From the NCBI RefSeq assembly GCF_000374185.1, contig NZ_KB910518.1, positions 6,123,039-6,185,522 on the forward strand: 62,484 nt of DNA, given 5' to 3'. Each line of letters opens with the position of its first letter. Position 1 is the stretch's first letter. A program made the translations under genes and the position numbers. The notes beneath the pieces were generated by a model that had not been told where the DNA came from, did not search any database, and saw only the letters and a program-made list of their open reading frames with translations. Source of the stretch: Paenibacillus sp. HW567 (GTDB lineage Bacteria; Bacillota; Bacilli; Paenibacillales; Paenibacillaceae). Positions 1 through 9,082 of this stretch are shown here, piece after piece.

Positions 1-94
1 AAGCTTACCCCGAAGGATAAGCTCCGCTCGACTTGCATGTATTAGGCACGCCGCCAGCGTTCGTCCTGAGCCAGGATCAAACTCTCCAAATTGG
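1..94 (-). rRNA. 16S ribosomal RNA, 5' end only
   Basis: The reverse complement contains the universal 16S 5' sequence GAGAGTTTGATCCTGGCTC followed by the conserved stretch that ends in the ATGCAAGTCGAGCG block. Only about the first 94 nt lie in the window; the gene runs off the left edge. The exact mature 5' end is approximate. It is the first gene of an rRNA operon transcribed leftwards, and its leader carries the CTTTGAAAACTGAAC motif typical of Bacillales rrn leaders. Confidence 0.97.
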
Positions 95-253
95 TATTTA
101 GAAAGAGCGATTGCTCATTTTAAAACATCTGACGAGAATTTGCATTCTCATTTTGGAAGTCACTCACGTGATTTCCGATACTCACTCGTTGTTCAGTTTT
201 CAAAGATCAAGCTCGTTGTTGGCGGCGATGTTCTCGTCAGCAGCAACTCTTAT

Positions 254-282
254 ACTATATCATGTCCGGCGTATTAATGCAA
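254..282 (-). promoter_or_regulatory. rrn promoter P2 (sigma-A)
   Basis: On the minus strand there is TTGCAT, a 17-nt spacer and TATAGT, about 160 bp upstream of 16S. It shares an ACATGATATA core around its -10 with the second promoter upstream, the usual tandem arrangement of Bacillales rRNA operons. Confidence 0.8.
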
Positions 283-339
283 GCTTTTTTTTAATTTCTT
301 TTTTCGAGCTCGGCGTTGAACTTTCTTGGCCGGAATTAG

Positions 340-368
340 AATATATCATGTATAGAGATTCTTTGCAA
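340..368 (-). promoter_or_regulatory. rrn promoter P1 (sigma-A)
   Basis: The minus strand reads TTGCAA, a 17-nt spacer and TATATT, 86 bp upstream of P2. The sequence further upstream is A/T-rich, as expected for an UP element. The distance from the end of lysS (about 85 bp) leaves room for both the lysS terminator and this promoter. Confidence 0.75.
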
Positions 369-404
369 GCATTTTTAGAAATAAAATTTCTCCACTGTGC
401 CAAA

Positions 405-425
405 GGAGCCGCATATTGCAGCTCC
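405..425 (-). terminator. probable lysS terminator
   Basis: An 8-bp stem (GGAGCTGC with GCGGCTCC, one G-U pair) and a 5-nt loop lie about 28 nt beyond the lysS stop codon. The following U-run is only three bases long, so termination may be weak. Confidence 0.45.
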
Positions 426-452
426 CGTGGCTATTGTGGTAGAACAGTACAA

Positions 453-1970
453 TTATTCAGTACGGTTGCGCATGTGCGGGAACAGCAGTACATCGCGGAT
501 GGACGCCGCATTGGTGAGCAGCATAATTAGACGGTCTACACCAATACCCAATCCGCCTGTAGGCGGCATGCCGTATTCCAGAGCACGGATGAAGTCATCG
601 TCCATTTCGTGAGCTTCGTCGTTGCCCTTTTCTTTTTCTTTAATTTGCGCTTCAAAGCGCTGACGCTGGTCAATAGGATCATTCAGCTCGCTAAAGGCAT
701 TAGCGTGTTCACGGGCCACAATAAACAGCTCAAAGCGGTCTGTGAAGCGCGGGTCCAAATCATTCTTTTTGGCGAGTGGAGAGATTTCAACCGGATGGCC
801 TGTGACAAAGGTCGGCTGAATCAGTGTTTCTTCCACAAATTGCTCAAAGAAGGCATTCAGGATATGTCCAAAGGTCATATGCTTCTCAACCGGCACGCGG
901 TGCTCCTTCGCCAGACGCTGCGCTTCCTCATCTGTCATTTGAACGCCAAAGTCGACACCTGTCACCTCTTTGACAGCATCCACCATACTCACCCGGCGCC
1001 AGCCTGGCGACAGATCTACTTCATAACTCTGATAGTTGATCTTCTGGGTACCCAGTACTTCCTCAGCGATATGGGCGATCAGGCTCTCAGTCAGGTGCAT
1101 GATGTCCTTATAGTCGGCATACGCTTCGTACAGCTCGATCATCGTAAATTCCGGATTGTGGCGCGTGGAGATGCCTTCGTTACGGTACACGCGGCCGATT
1201 TCATATACTTTTTCCAAACCGCCGACGATTAGACGCTTCAGATGAAGCTCAATGGCAATGCGCATATAAAGCTGCATATCCAATGTGTTGTGGTGTGTAA
1301 TGAAAGGACGGGCTGCGGCTCCACCGGCAATGGCATGCAGGGTTGGAGTTTCCACTTCCAGATAGCCATGCGAATCCAGATAACGGCGCATGGATTGGAT
1401 AATCCGTGACCGGGTAATGAACGTCTGCTGAACTTCAGGGTTGATGATCAAATCCACATAACGCTGACGGTAGCGCAGCTCTACATCCTTCAGACCGTGA
1501 TATTTCTCGGGGAGAGGAAGCAGTGATTTGGAAAGAACCTCAAGGTTGTCCACCTTAATAGAGGTTTCACCCGTTCTGGTCTTGAACACCTTTCCGCGAA
1601 CGCCGATAATATCCCCCAGATCGAGAACGTTAAAAGCAGCATATTGCGCTTCTGAAATGCTGTCCTGACGGACATAGATTTGAATCTTGCCGCTGAGATC
1701 CTGAATGTGGGCAAAGCTGGCTTTACCCATTACCCGCTTCGCCATAATGCGGCCGGCAATGCTGACTTCGAGATCAAGCTCGTCCAGTTCCTCTTTGGTT
1801 TGCCCGTCATACTTGGACATAATATCGCCGGCACCCGTCGTACGCTCATATTTCTTGCCAAACGGGTCAATTCCCAGTGCGCGAAGCTCGTCCAATTTGC
1901 CACGGCGAATCGTCAGCAGCTCACTAAGCTCATTCTCTGTGTTATCCACGGTGTTCATTTCCTCAGTCAT
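453..1970 (-). CDS. lysS: lysyl-tRNA synthetase, class II
   Basis: It charges tRNA-Lys with lysine in the cytoplasm. The roughly 505-residue product has an N-terminal OB-fold anticodon-binding domain and a class II catalytic core. Motif 2 appears as RNEGISTRHNPEF, and motif 3 as GLGIGVDRLIML about 30 residues from the C-terminus. An in-frame ATG exists at 1979, but the AGAGAGG SD touches it, whereas the ATG at 1970 has a 9-nt spacing and gives the MTEE start I would expect. The gene follows the greA terminator and precedes the rRNA promoters, the position lysS holds in B. subtilis. I see no T-box in its roughly 110-bp leader. Confidence 0.96.
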   Translation of the reverse strand: MTEEMNTVDNTENELSELLTIRRGKLDELRALGIDPFGKKYERTTGAGDIMSKYDGQTKEELDELDLEVSIAGRIMAKRVMGKASFAHIQDLSGKIQIYVRQDSISEAQYAAFNVLDLGDIIGVRGKVFKTRTGETSIKVDNLEVLSKSLLPLPEKYHGLKDVELRYRQRYVDLIINPEVQQTFITRSRIIQSMRRYLDSHGYLEVETPTLHAIAGGAAARPFITHHNTLDMQLYMRIAIELHLKRLIVGGLEKVYEIGRVYRNEGISTRHNPEFTMIELYEAYADYKDIMHLTESLIAHIAEEVLGTQKINYQSYEVDLSPGWRRVSMVDAVKEVTGVDFGVQMTDEEAQRLAKEHRVPVEKHMTFGHILNAFFEQFVEETLIQPTFVTGHPVEISPLAKKNDLDPRFTDRFELFIVAREHANAFSELNDPIDQRQRFEAQIKEKEKGNDEAHEMDDDFIRALEYGMPPTGGLGIGVDRLIMLLTNAASIRDVLLFPHMRNRTE

Positions 1971-2082
1971 GTGGTTCATCCTCTCTTACTCACTATGTCA
2001 TATACACAAGAAGAAACGGCTCCGCCATCATTCATGAGGACAGTCCGTTCCATTGCCAAATATGCTGATCTGTATAGGTTTT

Positions 2083-2109
2083 GAAAAAAAGCTTCCCTAA
2101 GGAAGCTTT
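2083..2109 (-). terminator. greA terminator
   Basis: An 8-bp stem AAGCTTCC/GGAAGCTT with a 4-nt loop runs straight into a seven-T tract on the minus strand, just after the greA stop codon. It separates greA from lysS. Confidence 0.85.
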
Positions 2110-2135
2110 ACAGACCTATTCCTTATACACGCTTA

Positions 2136-2615
2136 TTACTTCATTTTAATATCGAGAATTTTATATTGAATAACGCCTGCAGGAACACTTACATCAACAA
2201 TGGTACCAATTTTTTTACCGATAATAGCTCTGCCTACCGGGCTTTCGTTGGAAATCTTATTGTTCAGCGGATCGGATTCCGCCGTGCCTACAATCGTATA
2301 TTCCATAATGTCGCCGTATTCCATATCCTCGACGTTTACGGTAACACCGACACTAACCACATCGGTAGCAATCTCGTCGCTATTGATGATACGCGCATTG
2401 CGGAGCATTTTTTCCAAAGTGATGATGCGTCCTTCGATAAAAGCCTGCTCGTTCTTCGCGTCCTCATATTCGGAGTTCTCACTGATATCTCCGTAGCCAA
2501 TCGCCACTTTAATCCGCTCGGCTACCTCACGCCGTTTCACGGATTTGAGGGTCTCAAGTTCTTCTTCCAGACGCTTAAGTCCGTCCGGTGTAAGGATGAC
2601 TTCTTTATCGCTCAT
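2136..2615 (-). CDS. greA: transcription elongation factor GreA
   Basis: GreA stimulates cleavage of the 3' end of RNA in backtracked RNA polymerase. The 159-residue product has the N-terminal coiled coil (LKRLEEELETLKSVKRREVA and the acidic tip region with ENSEYEDAKNEQAF) and the C-terminal FKBP-like domain ending IVDVSVPAGVIQYKILDI. The frame can be extended upstream to 2642, but that ATG has no SD. The start at 2615 follows AGGAG by 11 nt and gives the usual MSDKEVILTPDG N-terminus. The gene has its own consensus promoter and terminator, so it is a single-gene unit between dusB and lysS. In B. subtilis greA is not at this position. Confidence 0.95.
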   Translation of the reverse strand: MSDKEVILTPDGLKRLEEELETLKSVKRREVAERIKVAIGYGDISENSEYEDAKNEQAFIEGRIITLEKMLRNARIINSDEIATDVVSVGVTVNVEDMEYGDIMEYTIVGTAESDPLNNKISNESPVGRAIIGKKIGTIVDVSVPAGVIQYKILDIKMK

Positions 2616-2733
2616 CTCAACCGATTCTCCTGTCGTATACATTTATTGAAAACACCATACTATATGCGAATCTGGAGGGATCAGAACCCTCCTTCTGCAT
2701 TGCCATGCTGTAACGGCGATTTTATACTGTGAA

Positions 2734-2762
2734 ATTATATTGGAACCGCTACAAAATGTCAA
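2734..2762 (-). promoter_or_regulatory. greA promoter (consensus sigma-A)
   Basis: The minus strand reads TTGACA, a 17-nt spacer and TATAAT, a perfect match to the sigma-A consensus. The leader between this promoter and greA contains a small hairpin (GGAGGG/CCCTCC at 2673-2691). Confidence 0.9.
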
Positions 2763-2815
2763 TGATGCCTCATATAATGTTCAGGCGTTACTCAAAAACG
2801 CAGGAAAATCAGCAT

Positions 2816-3799
2816 TTAAACCGCCGTGAGAGTGGAATTTAGGACAAAATCATTCAAAATCCGCACCATTCCATCACGTTTGGTTTCTTCCATTATGACA
2901 TCCTTCACGCGGGCAGCAGCCTTCATTCCTTTCAAATACCAGGCCATATGCTTGCGCATTTCCCGGACAGCTACCGCTTCGCCCTTCAGGCTGATCAAAC
3001 GGTCCATATGAAGAATCGCTACTTTGATCTTCTCTTCCGGACCCGGCTCCGGCATTAGCTCACCTGTATTCAGGTATTGGATTGTACGGTACAGCATCCA
3101 CGGATTGCCCAGAGCGCCGCGCCCTATCATTACGCCATCGCAGCCGGTCTGATCCAGCATTGCGCGGGCATCCTCAGGTGTATTCACATCTCCGTTGCCG
3201 ATAACCGGAATGGAGACTGCCTCTTTGGCCATACGGATGTACTTCCAATCGGCGTGACCGGTATAAAGCTGCTCCCGGGTTCTGCCGTGAACACTCACCG
3301 CCTGGCCTCCGGCACGTTCAACAGCGCGCGCGTTATCTTCTACAAAGATATGCTCGCTGTCCCAGCCGATCCGCATCTTTACGGTTACTGGCTTATCAAC
3401 GGCGTCAACGACTGCGGATACCATCTCGTAAATTTTGTCGGGATTCAGCAGCCAGCGCGCCCCTGCGTCGCATTTCGTTACTTTCGGCACAGGACAGCCC
3501 ATATTAATGTCGATAATATCGGCATTGGTTTCTTTATCAACGACCTTGGCCGCCTCAACCAGCGACTTGCGGTCGCCTCCAAAAATCTGCAGACTCAGCG
3601 GCTTCTCGCGTTCATCTACAAACAGCATCTCCCGCGTACGCAGGTTGCCATGCAGAATCGCCTTGTCGCTGACCATTTCCGCGCAGACCAGCCCGGTTCC
3701 AAATTCTTTTGCGATTAGACGAAAAGCCGGATTGCAAACGCCGGCCATAGGTGCCAGTACCACCTGGTTTTTCATCTCAATGCCGCCAATCTTCAGCAT
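2816..3799 (-). CDS. dusB: tRNA-dihydrouridine synthase B family
   Basis: This FMN enzyme reduces uridines in tRNA to dihydrouridine. The 327-residue product shows the TIM-barrel FMN-binding start VLAPMAGVCNPAFR, the catalytic motif NMGCPVPKV with Cys102, the PVTVKMRIGWD segment, and the phosphate-binding GNGDVNTPEDA and GVMIGRGALGNPW motifs near residues 200-230. The SD AAGGAAG sits 9 nt before the ATG. It ends the folate operon as in B. subtilis (yacF), following the small HTH gene by 44 nt. The greA promoter lies immediately downstream. Confidence 0.95.
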   Translation of the reverse strand: MLKIGGIEMKNQVVLAPMAGVCNPAFRLIAKEFGTGLVCAEMVSDKAILHGNLRTREMLFVDEREKPLSLQIFGGDRKSLVEAAKVVDKETNADIIDINMGCPVPKVTKCDAGARWLLNPDKIYEMVSAVVDAVDKPVTVKMRIGWDSEHIFVEDNARAVERAGGQAVSVHGRTREQLYTGHADWKYIRMAKEAVSIPVIGNGDVNTPEDARAMLDQTGCDGVMIGRGALGNPWMLYRTIQYLNTGELMPEPGPEEKIKVAILHMDRLISLKGEAVAVREMRKHMAWYLKGMKAAARVKDVIMEETKRDGMVRILNDFVLNSTLTAV

Positions 3800-3843
3800 G
3801 CTTATTCACTTCCTTGTATGGTAAATTGTATCTCTACGCTCTC

Positions 3844-4053
3844 TTAATTAGAGGGATTAGCCAGTTCGTCGGCAGCAACTCCAAGGACATCTGCAATTTT
3901 ATTTAAAATTTGATCTTCCAAACGTCTGTTTCCCCTTTCTACTGCGCCCAGCACAGCCAAGGATACTCCGACAGCGTCCGCCAGTTCCTGCTGAGTATAT
4001 CCCTTCAGCTTTCGGAATGCTCTGACCCGCCGTCCCATACGTTTGTTGTCCAC
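3844..4053 (-). CDS. small XRE-family helix-turn-helix protein (YazB-like)
   Basis: The 69-residue product is essentially one lambda-repressor-type helix-turn-helix: MGRRVRAFRKLKGYTQQELA, then GVSLAVLGAVERGNRRLED as the recognition region. I chose the GTG at 4053 because AAGGAAGG lies 9 nt upstream and the length equals that of B. subtilis YazB; a TTG at 4059 lies too close to the SD. Its start overlaps the end of folK by 49 nt, so the two are translationally linked. Its regulatory target is unknown. In B. subtilis it also sits between folK and dusB. Confidence 0.85.
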   Translation of the reverse strand: MDNKRMGRRVRAFRKLKGYTQQELADAVGVSLAVLGAVERGNRRLEDQILNKIADVLGVAADELANPSN

Positions 4054-4553
4054 AAGCAAATTCCTTCCTTCCCCTCTATGTGTTGTAGCGCTGCTGTAAT
4101 TAACTGCCGGAGTCCAGAGGACTCATTCTGCGGCACAATATCGTTCAGTGGAAAAAGCACAAACGCCCGCTCCAGCATCCGGGGATGCGGCAGTGTTAAA
4201 TCCGGGGTATCCATGCTCTGATTCTCCACCCATAGTAAATCCAAATCCACTGTTCTCGGTCCGTAGCGGATATCCCGGACACGGCCAAGCTGTGTTTCGA
4301 TACCCAGCATCACTTGAAGCAGCGCCTCCGGCGCAAGTGTTGTGCGAAGGGCGGCCGCCATATTCAAAAACTGAGGCTGATCCAAATAACCGACAGGCTC
4401 GGTTTCGTATACGCTTGAGCAGCGAAGCACCTCAATCTCCGCATGCCGGTTCAGCCTGATCAAAGCTTCCTTCAGCGTTCCTTCACGGTCCCCCAAATTA
4501 GCCCCTAAAGCAATATAAGCCTCTGATGGCTCAGAGGTGGATTGTGTATTCAT
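4005..4553 (-). CDS. folK: HPPK, 6-hydroxymethyl-7,8-dihydropterin pyrophosphokinase
   Basis: It transfers pyrophosphate from ATP to 6-hydroxymethyl-dihydropterin, giving the substrate for FolP. The 182-residue product shows the family motifs YIALGANLGDR at the N-terminus, YLDQPQFLNMAAAL, then RVRDIRYGPRTVDLDLLW (the ATP and Mg site with two Asp) and LPHPRMLERAFVLFPL. The SD is weak (AAAGTGAG), consistent with coupling to folB 10 nt upstream. The C-terminal tail overlaps the downstream HTH gene. Confidence 0.95.
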   Translation of the reverse strand: MNTQSTSEPSEAYIALGANLGDREGTLKEALIRLNRHAEIEVLRCSSVYETEPVGYLDQPQFLNMAAALRTTLAPEALLQVMLGIETQLGRVRDIRYGPRTVDLDLLWVENQSMDTPDLTLPHPRMLERAFVLFPLNDIVPQNESSGLRQLITAALQHIEGKEGICLWTTNVWDGGSEHSES

Positions 4554-4563
4554 GAACGAGGTC

Positions 4564-4926
4564 TCACTTTCTGGTTCTGTGTAGTTCTACGGTCACTCCC
4601 TGAAAGTGAATGTCGAACGGCGGATGCGGCTTGGTTACTTTGACCGTTACCGCATTGATAACAGTATAAGTGTCAAGTACCGAGGTTGCAATATGTTCCG
4701 CCAAAGCTTCGATTAATTTAAATGATTTTGTTTCGACAATTTTTTTAACGAGAAAGTGCACTTCGGCATAATTTACGGTTAACGTGAGATCATCACGGGT
4801 CCCGGCTTCCTGCAAATCAAGCTCCAGCTCCAGATCAACGTAAAAGCGCTGGCCCAGCTTGCGCTCCTCTTCAAAAACTCCGTGATATCCATAGTACTCC
4901 ATGCGGTGAAGGGTCATTTTATCCAC
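4564..4926 (-). CDS. folB: dihydroneopterin aldolase
   Basis: It cleaves dihydroneopterin to 6-hydroxymethyl-dihydropterin and glycolaldehyde. The 120-residue product has the family start MTLHRMEYYGYHGVFEEER with its catalytic Tyr, the conserved Glu in FKLIEALAEHIA, and the conserved Lys in VKVTKPHPPF near the C-terminus. I chose the GTG at 4926, preceded by AAGGCAGG at 8 nt; the ATG at 4947 has no SD. It lies 47 nt downstream of folP and 10 nt upstream of folK. Confidence 0.93.
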   Translation of the reverse strand: MDKMTLHRMEYYGYHGVFEEERKLGQRFYVDLELELDLQEAGTRDDLTLTVNYAEVHFLVKKIVETKSFKLIEALAEHIATSVLDTYTVINAVTVKVTKPHPPFDIHFQGVTVELHRTRK

Positions 4927-4973
4927 TCTAGTAACCTGCCTTCTCATAAAATAGTTCTGCCAGCAACCGCGAT

Positions 4974-5831
4974 TTATTCACGCACCTGGAGCGGCACGGC
5001 ATAGAGCATAGCGTCGCACATCTGCACTGTGCGCTTAATTGCTGCTACATCGTGCACCCGCACGATTTGACAGCCTTGGGCAATCCCGAACGCCACGGTG
5101 GCGGCAGTGCCTTCAACCACATCCTCCGGCGGCAGATCGAGCACAGTGCGGATGAATTTTTTGCGGGAGGTGGCGAGCAGGACTGGATATCCAAGCTCCG
5201 TCAGTTGATCCAGGTTCATCATAGCCTGAAGGTTCTCCGCATAATCCTTGGCAAAGCCGATCCCCGGGTCAAGAATGATGTTCTCCCGCTTCACTCCTGC
5301 TGCCAGCGCCAGTTCCACGCTCTCGATAAGATCCGCAGACATATCGCTTGCCAGATCCTGATAATTGCGGTCATGGCGGTTATGCATCAAAATAATCGGA
5401 CAGCCCGCTTCCGCAGCTACAGCCGGCATATTGCTATCCGCCTTGGCCCCCCAGACATCATTAATGATGTGCGCACCTGCCTGAAGCGCCTGCCGGGCCA
5501 CTTCCGCCTTATAGGTATCAATGGATAACGGCAAATGAGGAGCCGCGCGGTGTATACTCTCGATAACCGGCAGCACGCGGGCCAGCTCTTCCTCAAGTCC
5601 TACCGGTTCATGGCCGGGACGTGTCGATTCACCGCCGATATCAATAATATCCGCACCCTCTGCCGCCATTTGCAGTGCATGCTCTACGGCCCTATCCGGC
5701 TCATTCCACAATCCGCCATCGGAAAAAGAATCCGGGGTTACGTTCAGAATCCCCATAATTAAAGTGCGTTCCCCCAGCGACAGTTCAGCAGCACCCATAG
5801 AGTAGGTACGCTTGTATATAACGGGTCTCAT
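4974..5831 (-). CDS. folP: dihydropteroate synthase
   Basis: It joins hydroxymethyl-dihydropterin pyrophosphate to p-aminobenzoate and is the target of sulfonamides. The 285-residue TIM barrel carries MGILNVTPDSFSDGG (about residues 26-40), the loop DIIDIGGESTRPG (about 61-73), SIDTYKAEVA and the Lys-containing LATSRKKFI. GGACGGG is placed 9 nt before the ATG. The start overlaps the pabC stop by 4 nt, which implies translational coupling. Confidence 0.97.
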   Translation of the reverse strand: MRPVIYKRTYSMGAAELSLGERTLIMGILNVTPDSFSDGGLWNEPDRAVEHALQMAAEGADIIDIGGESTRPGHEPVGLEEELARVLPVIESIHRAAPHLPLSIDTYKAEVARQALQAGAHIINDVWGAKADSNMPAVAAEAGCPIILMHNRHDRNYQDLASDMSADLIESVELALAAGVKRENIILDPGIGFAKDYAENLQAMMNLDQLTELGYPVLLATSRKKFIRTVLDLPPEDVVEGTAATVAFGIAQGCQIVRVHDVAAIKRTVQMCDAMLYAVPLQVRE

Positions 5832-6709
5832 TCAGGTGATCCCGTCCTTTCTCTATATGATTCCAGCAATCGTGCCGTGATTCTTCCACATTGTCCGCCG
5901 CTTACGCTCAGCCGCTCATTTCCATACCACAGCATTGTAACCGGAACAATCTCCTGCACCGAATTGGTGAGGAATATCTCATCAGCACTGGCAAGCTGTT
6001 CCCAGCGGTAGAAACCTTCTTCTATGTGCAGACCGGCTGTGCGGGCCAGTTCAAGCACCATTTCCCGGGTAATTCCCGGCAGGATGCCTGTAGCGATATC
6101 CGGGGTGTAGAGAACGTTGCGGATGATGAAAAAAACGTTGCTGACAATGCCCTCAGCGATCTCGCCCCCGGCGGTCAGCATCAGCCCTTCCGCTCCGCTT
6201 GCAGATGAGGCATATCCGGCCAATTCACGCTTTGCAAGTATATTATTCATATAATGCAGCGACTTCAACCGCACCGGCCCCTCCGGCGTATTACGCCGCA
6301 GGTTCAGCAGTTGCAGCCCTTTGCCTTCCTGATAGAGACTGGCTGGCAATCGCGGCAGCTCTTTGATATAGAGCAAATGGTTAGGCTGGCCGTAGTCTCC
6401 CGCAGGCAGGCCAAGGATATCCTCACCCGCTGTAACGGTATAACGGATGTAAGCATCCTTCAATTCATTTTTGCCCATTACGCGGTGAATCCAATCCCTT
6501 AGTCCGGCAGCGTCCCCTTCAAAAGGAATGCCTAACTGTCTGCAGCCGTCAGCGAGTCTGCCCAGATGCCGCTGCAGCAGGAATGGCTCGCCCCCGTAGG
6601 TACGGAACGTTTCAAACAGGCCCATGCCGTACAAAACGCCGTGATCCAAAGCGGAAATCACGGCGTCTTGAGCATCCGCTACGCGGTTGTTAAATCCTAT
6701 ATATTTCAT
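5828..6709 (-). CDS. pabC: aminodeoxychorismate lyase (PLP class IV)
   Basis: It converts 4-amino-4-deoxychorismate to p-aminobenzoate and pyruvate. The 293-residue product belongs to the branched-chain aminotransferase fold: SALDHGVLYGMGLFETFR at the N-terminus, the PLP Lys in LKSLHYMNNILAKREL near residue 145, and EIFLTNSVQEIVPV near residue 250. It overlaps pabA and folP by 4 nt on either side, in the pabB-pabA-pabC-folP order of B. subtilis. D-amino acid transaminase belongs to the same fold but is unlikely in this context. Confidence 0.94.
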   Translation of the reverse strand: MKYIGFNNRVADAQDAVISALDHGVLYGMGLFETFRTYGGEPFLLQRHLGRLADGCRQLGIPFEGDAAGLRDWIHRVMGKNELKDAYIRYTVTAGEDILGLPAGDYGQPNHLLYIKELPRLPASLYQEGKGLQLLNLRRNTPEGPVRLKSLHYMNNILAKRELAGYASSASGAEGLMLTAGGEIAEGIVSNVFFIIRNVLYTPDIATGILPGITREMVLELARTAGLHIEEGFYRWEQLASADEIFLTNSVQEIVPVTMLWYGNERLSVSGGQCGRITARLLESYRERTGSPE

Positions 6710-7287
6710 ACCGGTTCTCCGGCTCTCCGTTTCAGGAAATTGCGGAGCATTTGATGACCATGATCTGTAATGATTGATTCAGGATGGAACTGCACACCTT
6801 CTATCGGGTACTCTTTATGGCGCAGAGCCATAATTTCACCTTCCGCCGTCTCTGCTGTAATCTCCAGGCAATCCGGCAGACTCTCACGCTCCACGATCAA
6901 TGAATGGTAACGGGTAGCGGTAAAGGGCGATTCCATCCCTTCGAATACGGAAGTACCCTTGTGGTGAATCGGCGAGGTTTTGCCGTGCATCAGACGTTCG
7001 GCACGGATGACTTTGCCGCCGAAGGCCTGTCCAATGGCCTGGTGTCCCAGGCATACGCCAAAGATCGGAATTACGCCCTTGAAATGCTCAAGCAGTTCCA
7101 GACTGATTCCTGCTTCATTTGGCGTGCACGGTCCCGGAGAAATCAGGATATGGTCCGGCGCCAGCGCCTCGATCTCCTGAATGGTGATCTCGTCATTGCG
7201 GGATACCTTCACTTCTTCTCCAAGCTCCCCCAGATACTGCACCAGGTTATACGTAAAGGAATCATAATTGTCGATTACCAAGATCAT
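6706..7287 (-). CDS. pabA: glutamine amidotransferase subunit of ADC/anthranilate synthase
   Basis: It supplies ammonia from glutamine to PabB. In B. subtilis the same subunit also serves anthranilate synthase (TrpE). The 193-residue class I glutaminase shows the triad Cys79 (GVCLGHQAIGQ), His168 and Glu170 (GVQFHPESI). It overlaps pabB and pabC by 4 nt at each end. Whether it is shared with tryptophan synthesis cannot be told here, because no trp genes are in the window. Confidence 0.95.
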   Translation of the reverse strand: MILVIDNYDSFTYNLVQYLGELGEEVKVSRNDEITIQEIEALAPDHILISPGPCTPNEAGISLELLEHFKGVIPIFGVCLGHQAIGQAFGGKVIRAERLMHGKTSPIHHKGTSVFEGMESPFTATRYHSLIVERESLPDCLEITAETAEGEIMALRHKEYPIEGVQFHPESIITDHGHQMLRNFLKRRAGEPV

Positions 7288-8903
7288 TGTGTTGCTCCTC
7301 CTTCGGCGCCGCCGGAGCTCCGCAATTCCTGCTGCTGTTCGCTGCAGAGAACCGCCTTCACTACGGCTTTGGCTTTATTATGGCATTCCCGGTATTCACG
7401 GTACGGGTCGGAATCAATCACGATGCCCGCGCCCGTCTGAATATAGCCTACTCCGTCCTTCACCGCCAGCGTTCGTATAATAATATTTAATTCCATATTG
7501 CCGCTATAGTCAATCCAGCCCATCGAACCAGTATATGGACCGCGCCGTACCGGCTCCAGCTCCTCGATAATTTCCATCGTGCGCACCTTGGGTGCGCCGG
7601 TGATGGTGCCGCCGGGGAACAAGGCGGCTATTACGTCATAAGCGCCTTTGCCAGGCATGGCGGTGCCTTCCACCTGCGATACGAGATGCATTACATGCGA
7701 GTATCGCTCCACGGTCAGCAGCTCCGGCACGCTGACCGAACCATACGCAGCGACACGGCCGATGTCGTTGCGCTCCAGATCGACAAGCATAATATGCTCG
7801 GCGATCTCCTTCTCGCTCCCGCGCAGCTCCGCCTCCATGGCGGCGTCTTCAGCGGGAGTGTGGCCCCGGCGCCGGGTACCGGCAATGGGGCGGGCGCTGA
7901 CCTTGTCCCCGTGCAGCTTGACAAGCAGCTCGGGCGAAGCGCTGGCGAGCGCGAAGCCGGGCGAGCGCAGCAGCCCCATGTACGGGGACGGGTTGAGCTT
8001 GCGCAGCCATTCGTAAACATCCTCCGGCGAGGATTTCAGCTCTGCCTCCTGCCGCAGCGACAGGTTCACCTGAAATACATCGCCTTGGCGGATGTATTCC
8101 TGGACCTTCCGTACGGCCTGCTGGAATTGCTCAGGCGTGAACGCTGAGGCCATACCGGGCCATTGGCCGGTATGGCCGTCGCCGGCCTCAATTATCGAAG
8201 CAGCTTCATTCCCTGCACCTGCTTCTGTAATTCCAGAAACGGCGGAAATATCCTGCCACTGCCCCAGCATCCGCTCCGTACGCTTTGCAGCCTCTTGATA
8301 CAGCTCCTTCAACTCAGCGGAACCAGATGATTTCACAGCAGGACGAGGCACATGGACTGTGCAGTAAAGCATATCCTCCTGATGATCGTAGATCCACAGC
8401 TCTTCGAACCTCATAAAGAGATAATCGGGGAACCCCGGATCGTCCTTAGCCAAAACTGGCAGCCGCTCCAGGGAGCGGACCACATCATAGCTGAGAAATC
8501 CGGCGCACCCTCCCGCAAATGGCGGCAAGCCGGGGAACCGGACCTGCGGAGATGTAAAGTCTTTCATCCAGGCCTGCAGCACATTCAAAGGCAGACCCTG
8601 CAGCTCTGACTGCAGAGCCCACTCAGTCCGATCCGCAGCACTGGAGGACAAGCTGTATACTTCGGACGCATTGTCTTTGCCTTGCAAGACAGAAGCAGGC
8701 TGTAAGCCCAAATACGTATACCGTCCGCCTTTGCCGCTCTCCAGGACCATTGAGTAAGCGGAAGCCAGCTCCCAAGCCTTTGTCCAGGACGCGGGCAACC
8801 CTGCTGTGCCCTGCGGAGATCGTATAATAAAGGGGAGCAGGCTCCATTCTTCGTGCGCCCACTGCTCCCAATCCTGCCACGCCGTTATAATCTCCAAATC
8901 CAT
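7284..8903 (-). CDS. pabB: aminodeoxychorismate synthase component I
   Basis: It aminates chorismate to 4-amino-4-deoxychorismate. The roughly 539-residue product has the chorismate-binding signatures FQVNLSLRQEA, SPELLVKL, RPIAGTRRRG, LVDLERNDIGR, GGTITGAPK and YTGSMGWID in the C-terminal half, preceded by an anthranilate-synthase-I N-terminal domain. The open frame extends upstream to 9011, but that part is unlike the family. An AGGAGG abuts the ATG at 8903, and a TTG at 8897 has better spacing, so the true start may be 8897. A roughly 30-residue low-complexity segment (EAGAGNEAASIIEAGDG) lies between the domains. Confidence 0.94.
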   Translation of the reverse strand: MDLEIITAWQDWEQWAHEEWSLLPFIIRSPQGTAGLPASWTKAWELASAYSMVLESGKGGRYTYLGLQPASVLQGKDNASEVYSLSSSAADRTEWALQSELQGLPLNVLQAWMKDFTSPQVRFPGLPPFAGGCAGFLSYDVVRSLERLPVLAKDDPGFPDYLFMRFEELWIYDHQEDMLYCTVHVPRPAVKSSGSAELKELYQEAAKRTERMLGQWQDISAVSGITEAGAGNEAASIIEAGDGHTGQWPGMASAFTPEQFQQAVRKVQEYIRQGDVFQVNLSLRQEAELKSSPEDVYEWLRKLNPSPYMGLLRSPGFALASASPELLVKLHGDKVSARPIAGTRRRGHTPAEDAAMEAELRGSEKEIAEHIMLVDLERNDIGRVAAYGSVSVPELLTVERYSHVMHLVSQVEGTAMPGKGAYDVIAALFPGGTITGAPKVRTMEIIEELEPVRRGPYTGSMGWIDYSGNMELNIIIRTLAVKDGVGYIQTGAGIVIDSDPYREYRECHNKAKAVVKAVLCSEQQQELRSSGGAEGGATQ

Positions 8904-9082
8904 CCTCCTAAAAGTTTTATGAAGCTTGGGTTTCTTAGAATTTAATTCGCAATAAAATTTACTTGCGAAGCATCCGCTTAGTTGTGCTCCAATTCGACGG
9001 CGTCCACTCACCCACTCGTTTATTGCCTGTCAGTATACTGTACTTCATGCTGCTTTGAAAAGCCCGAATCTGCTATTATTCA

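Noticed and set aside
111..530. 139-residue plus-strand frame over the rRNA leader
   Set aside because: It overlaps the rRNA promoters and leader and has no recognisable protein features.
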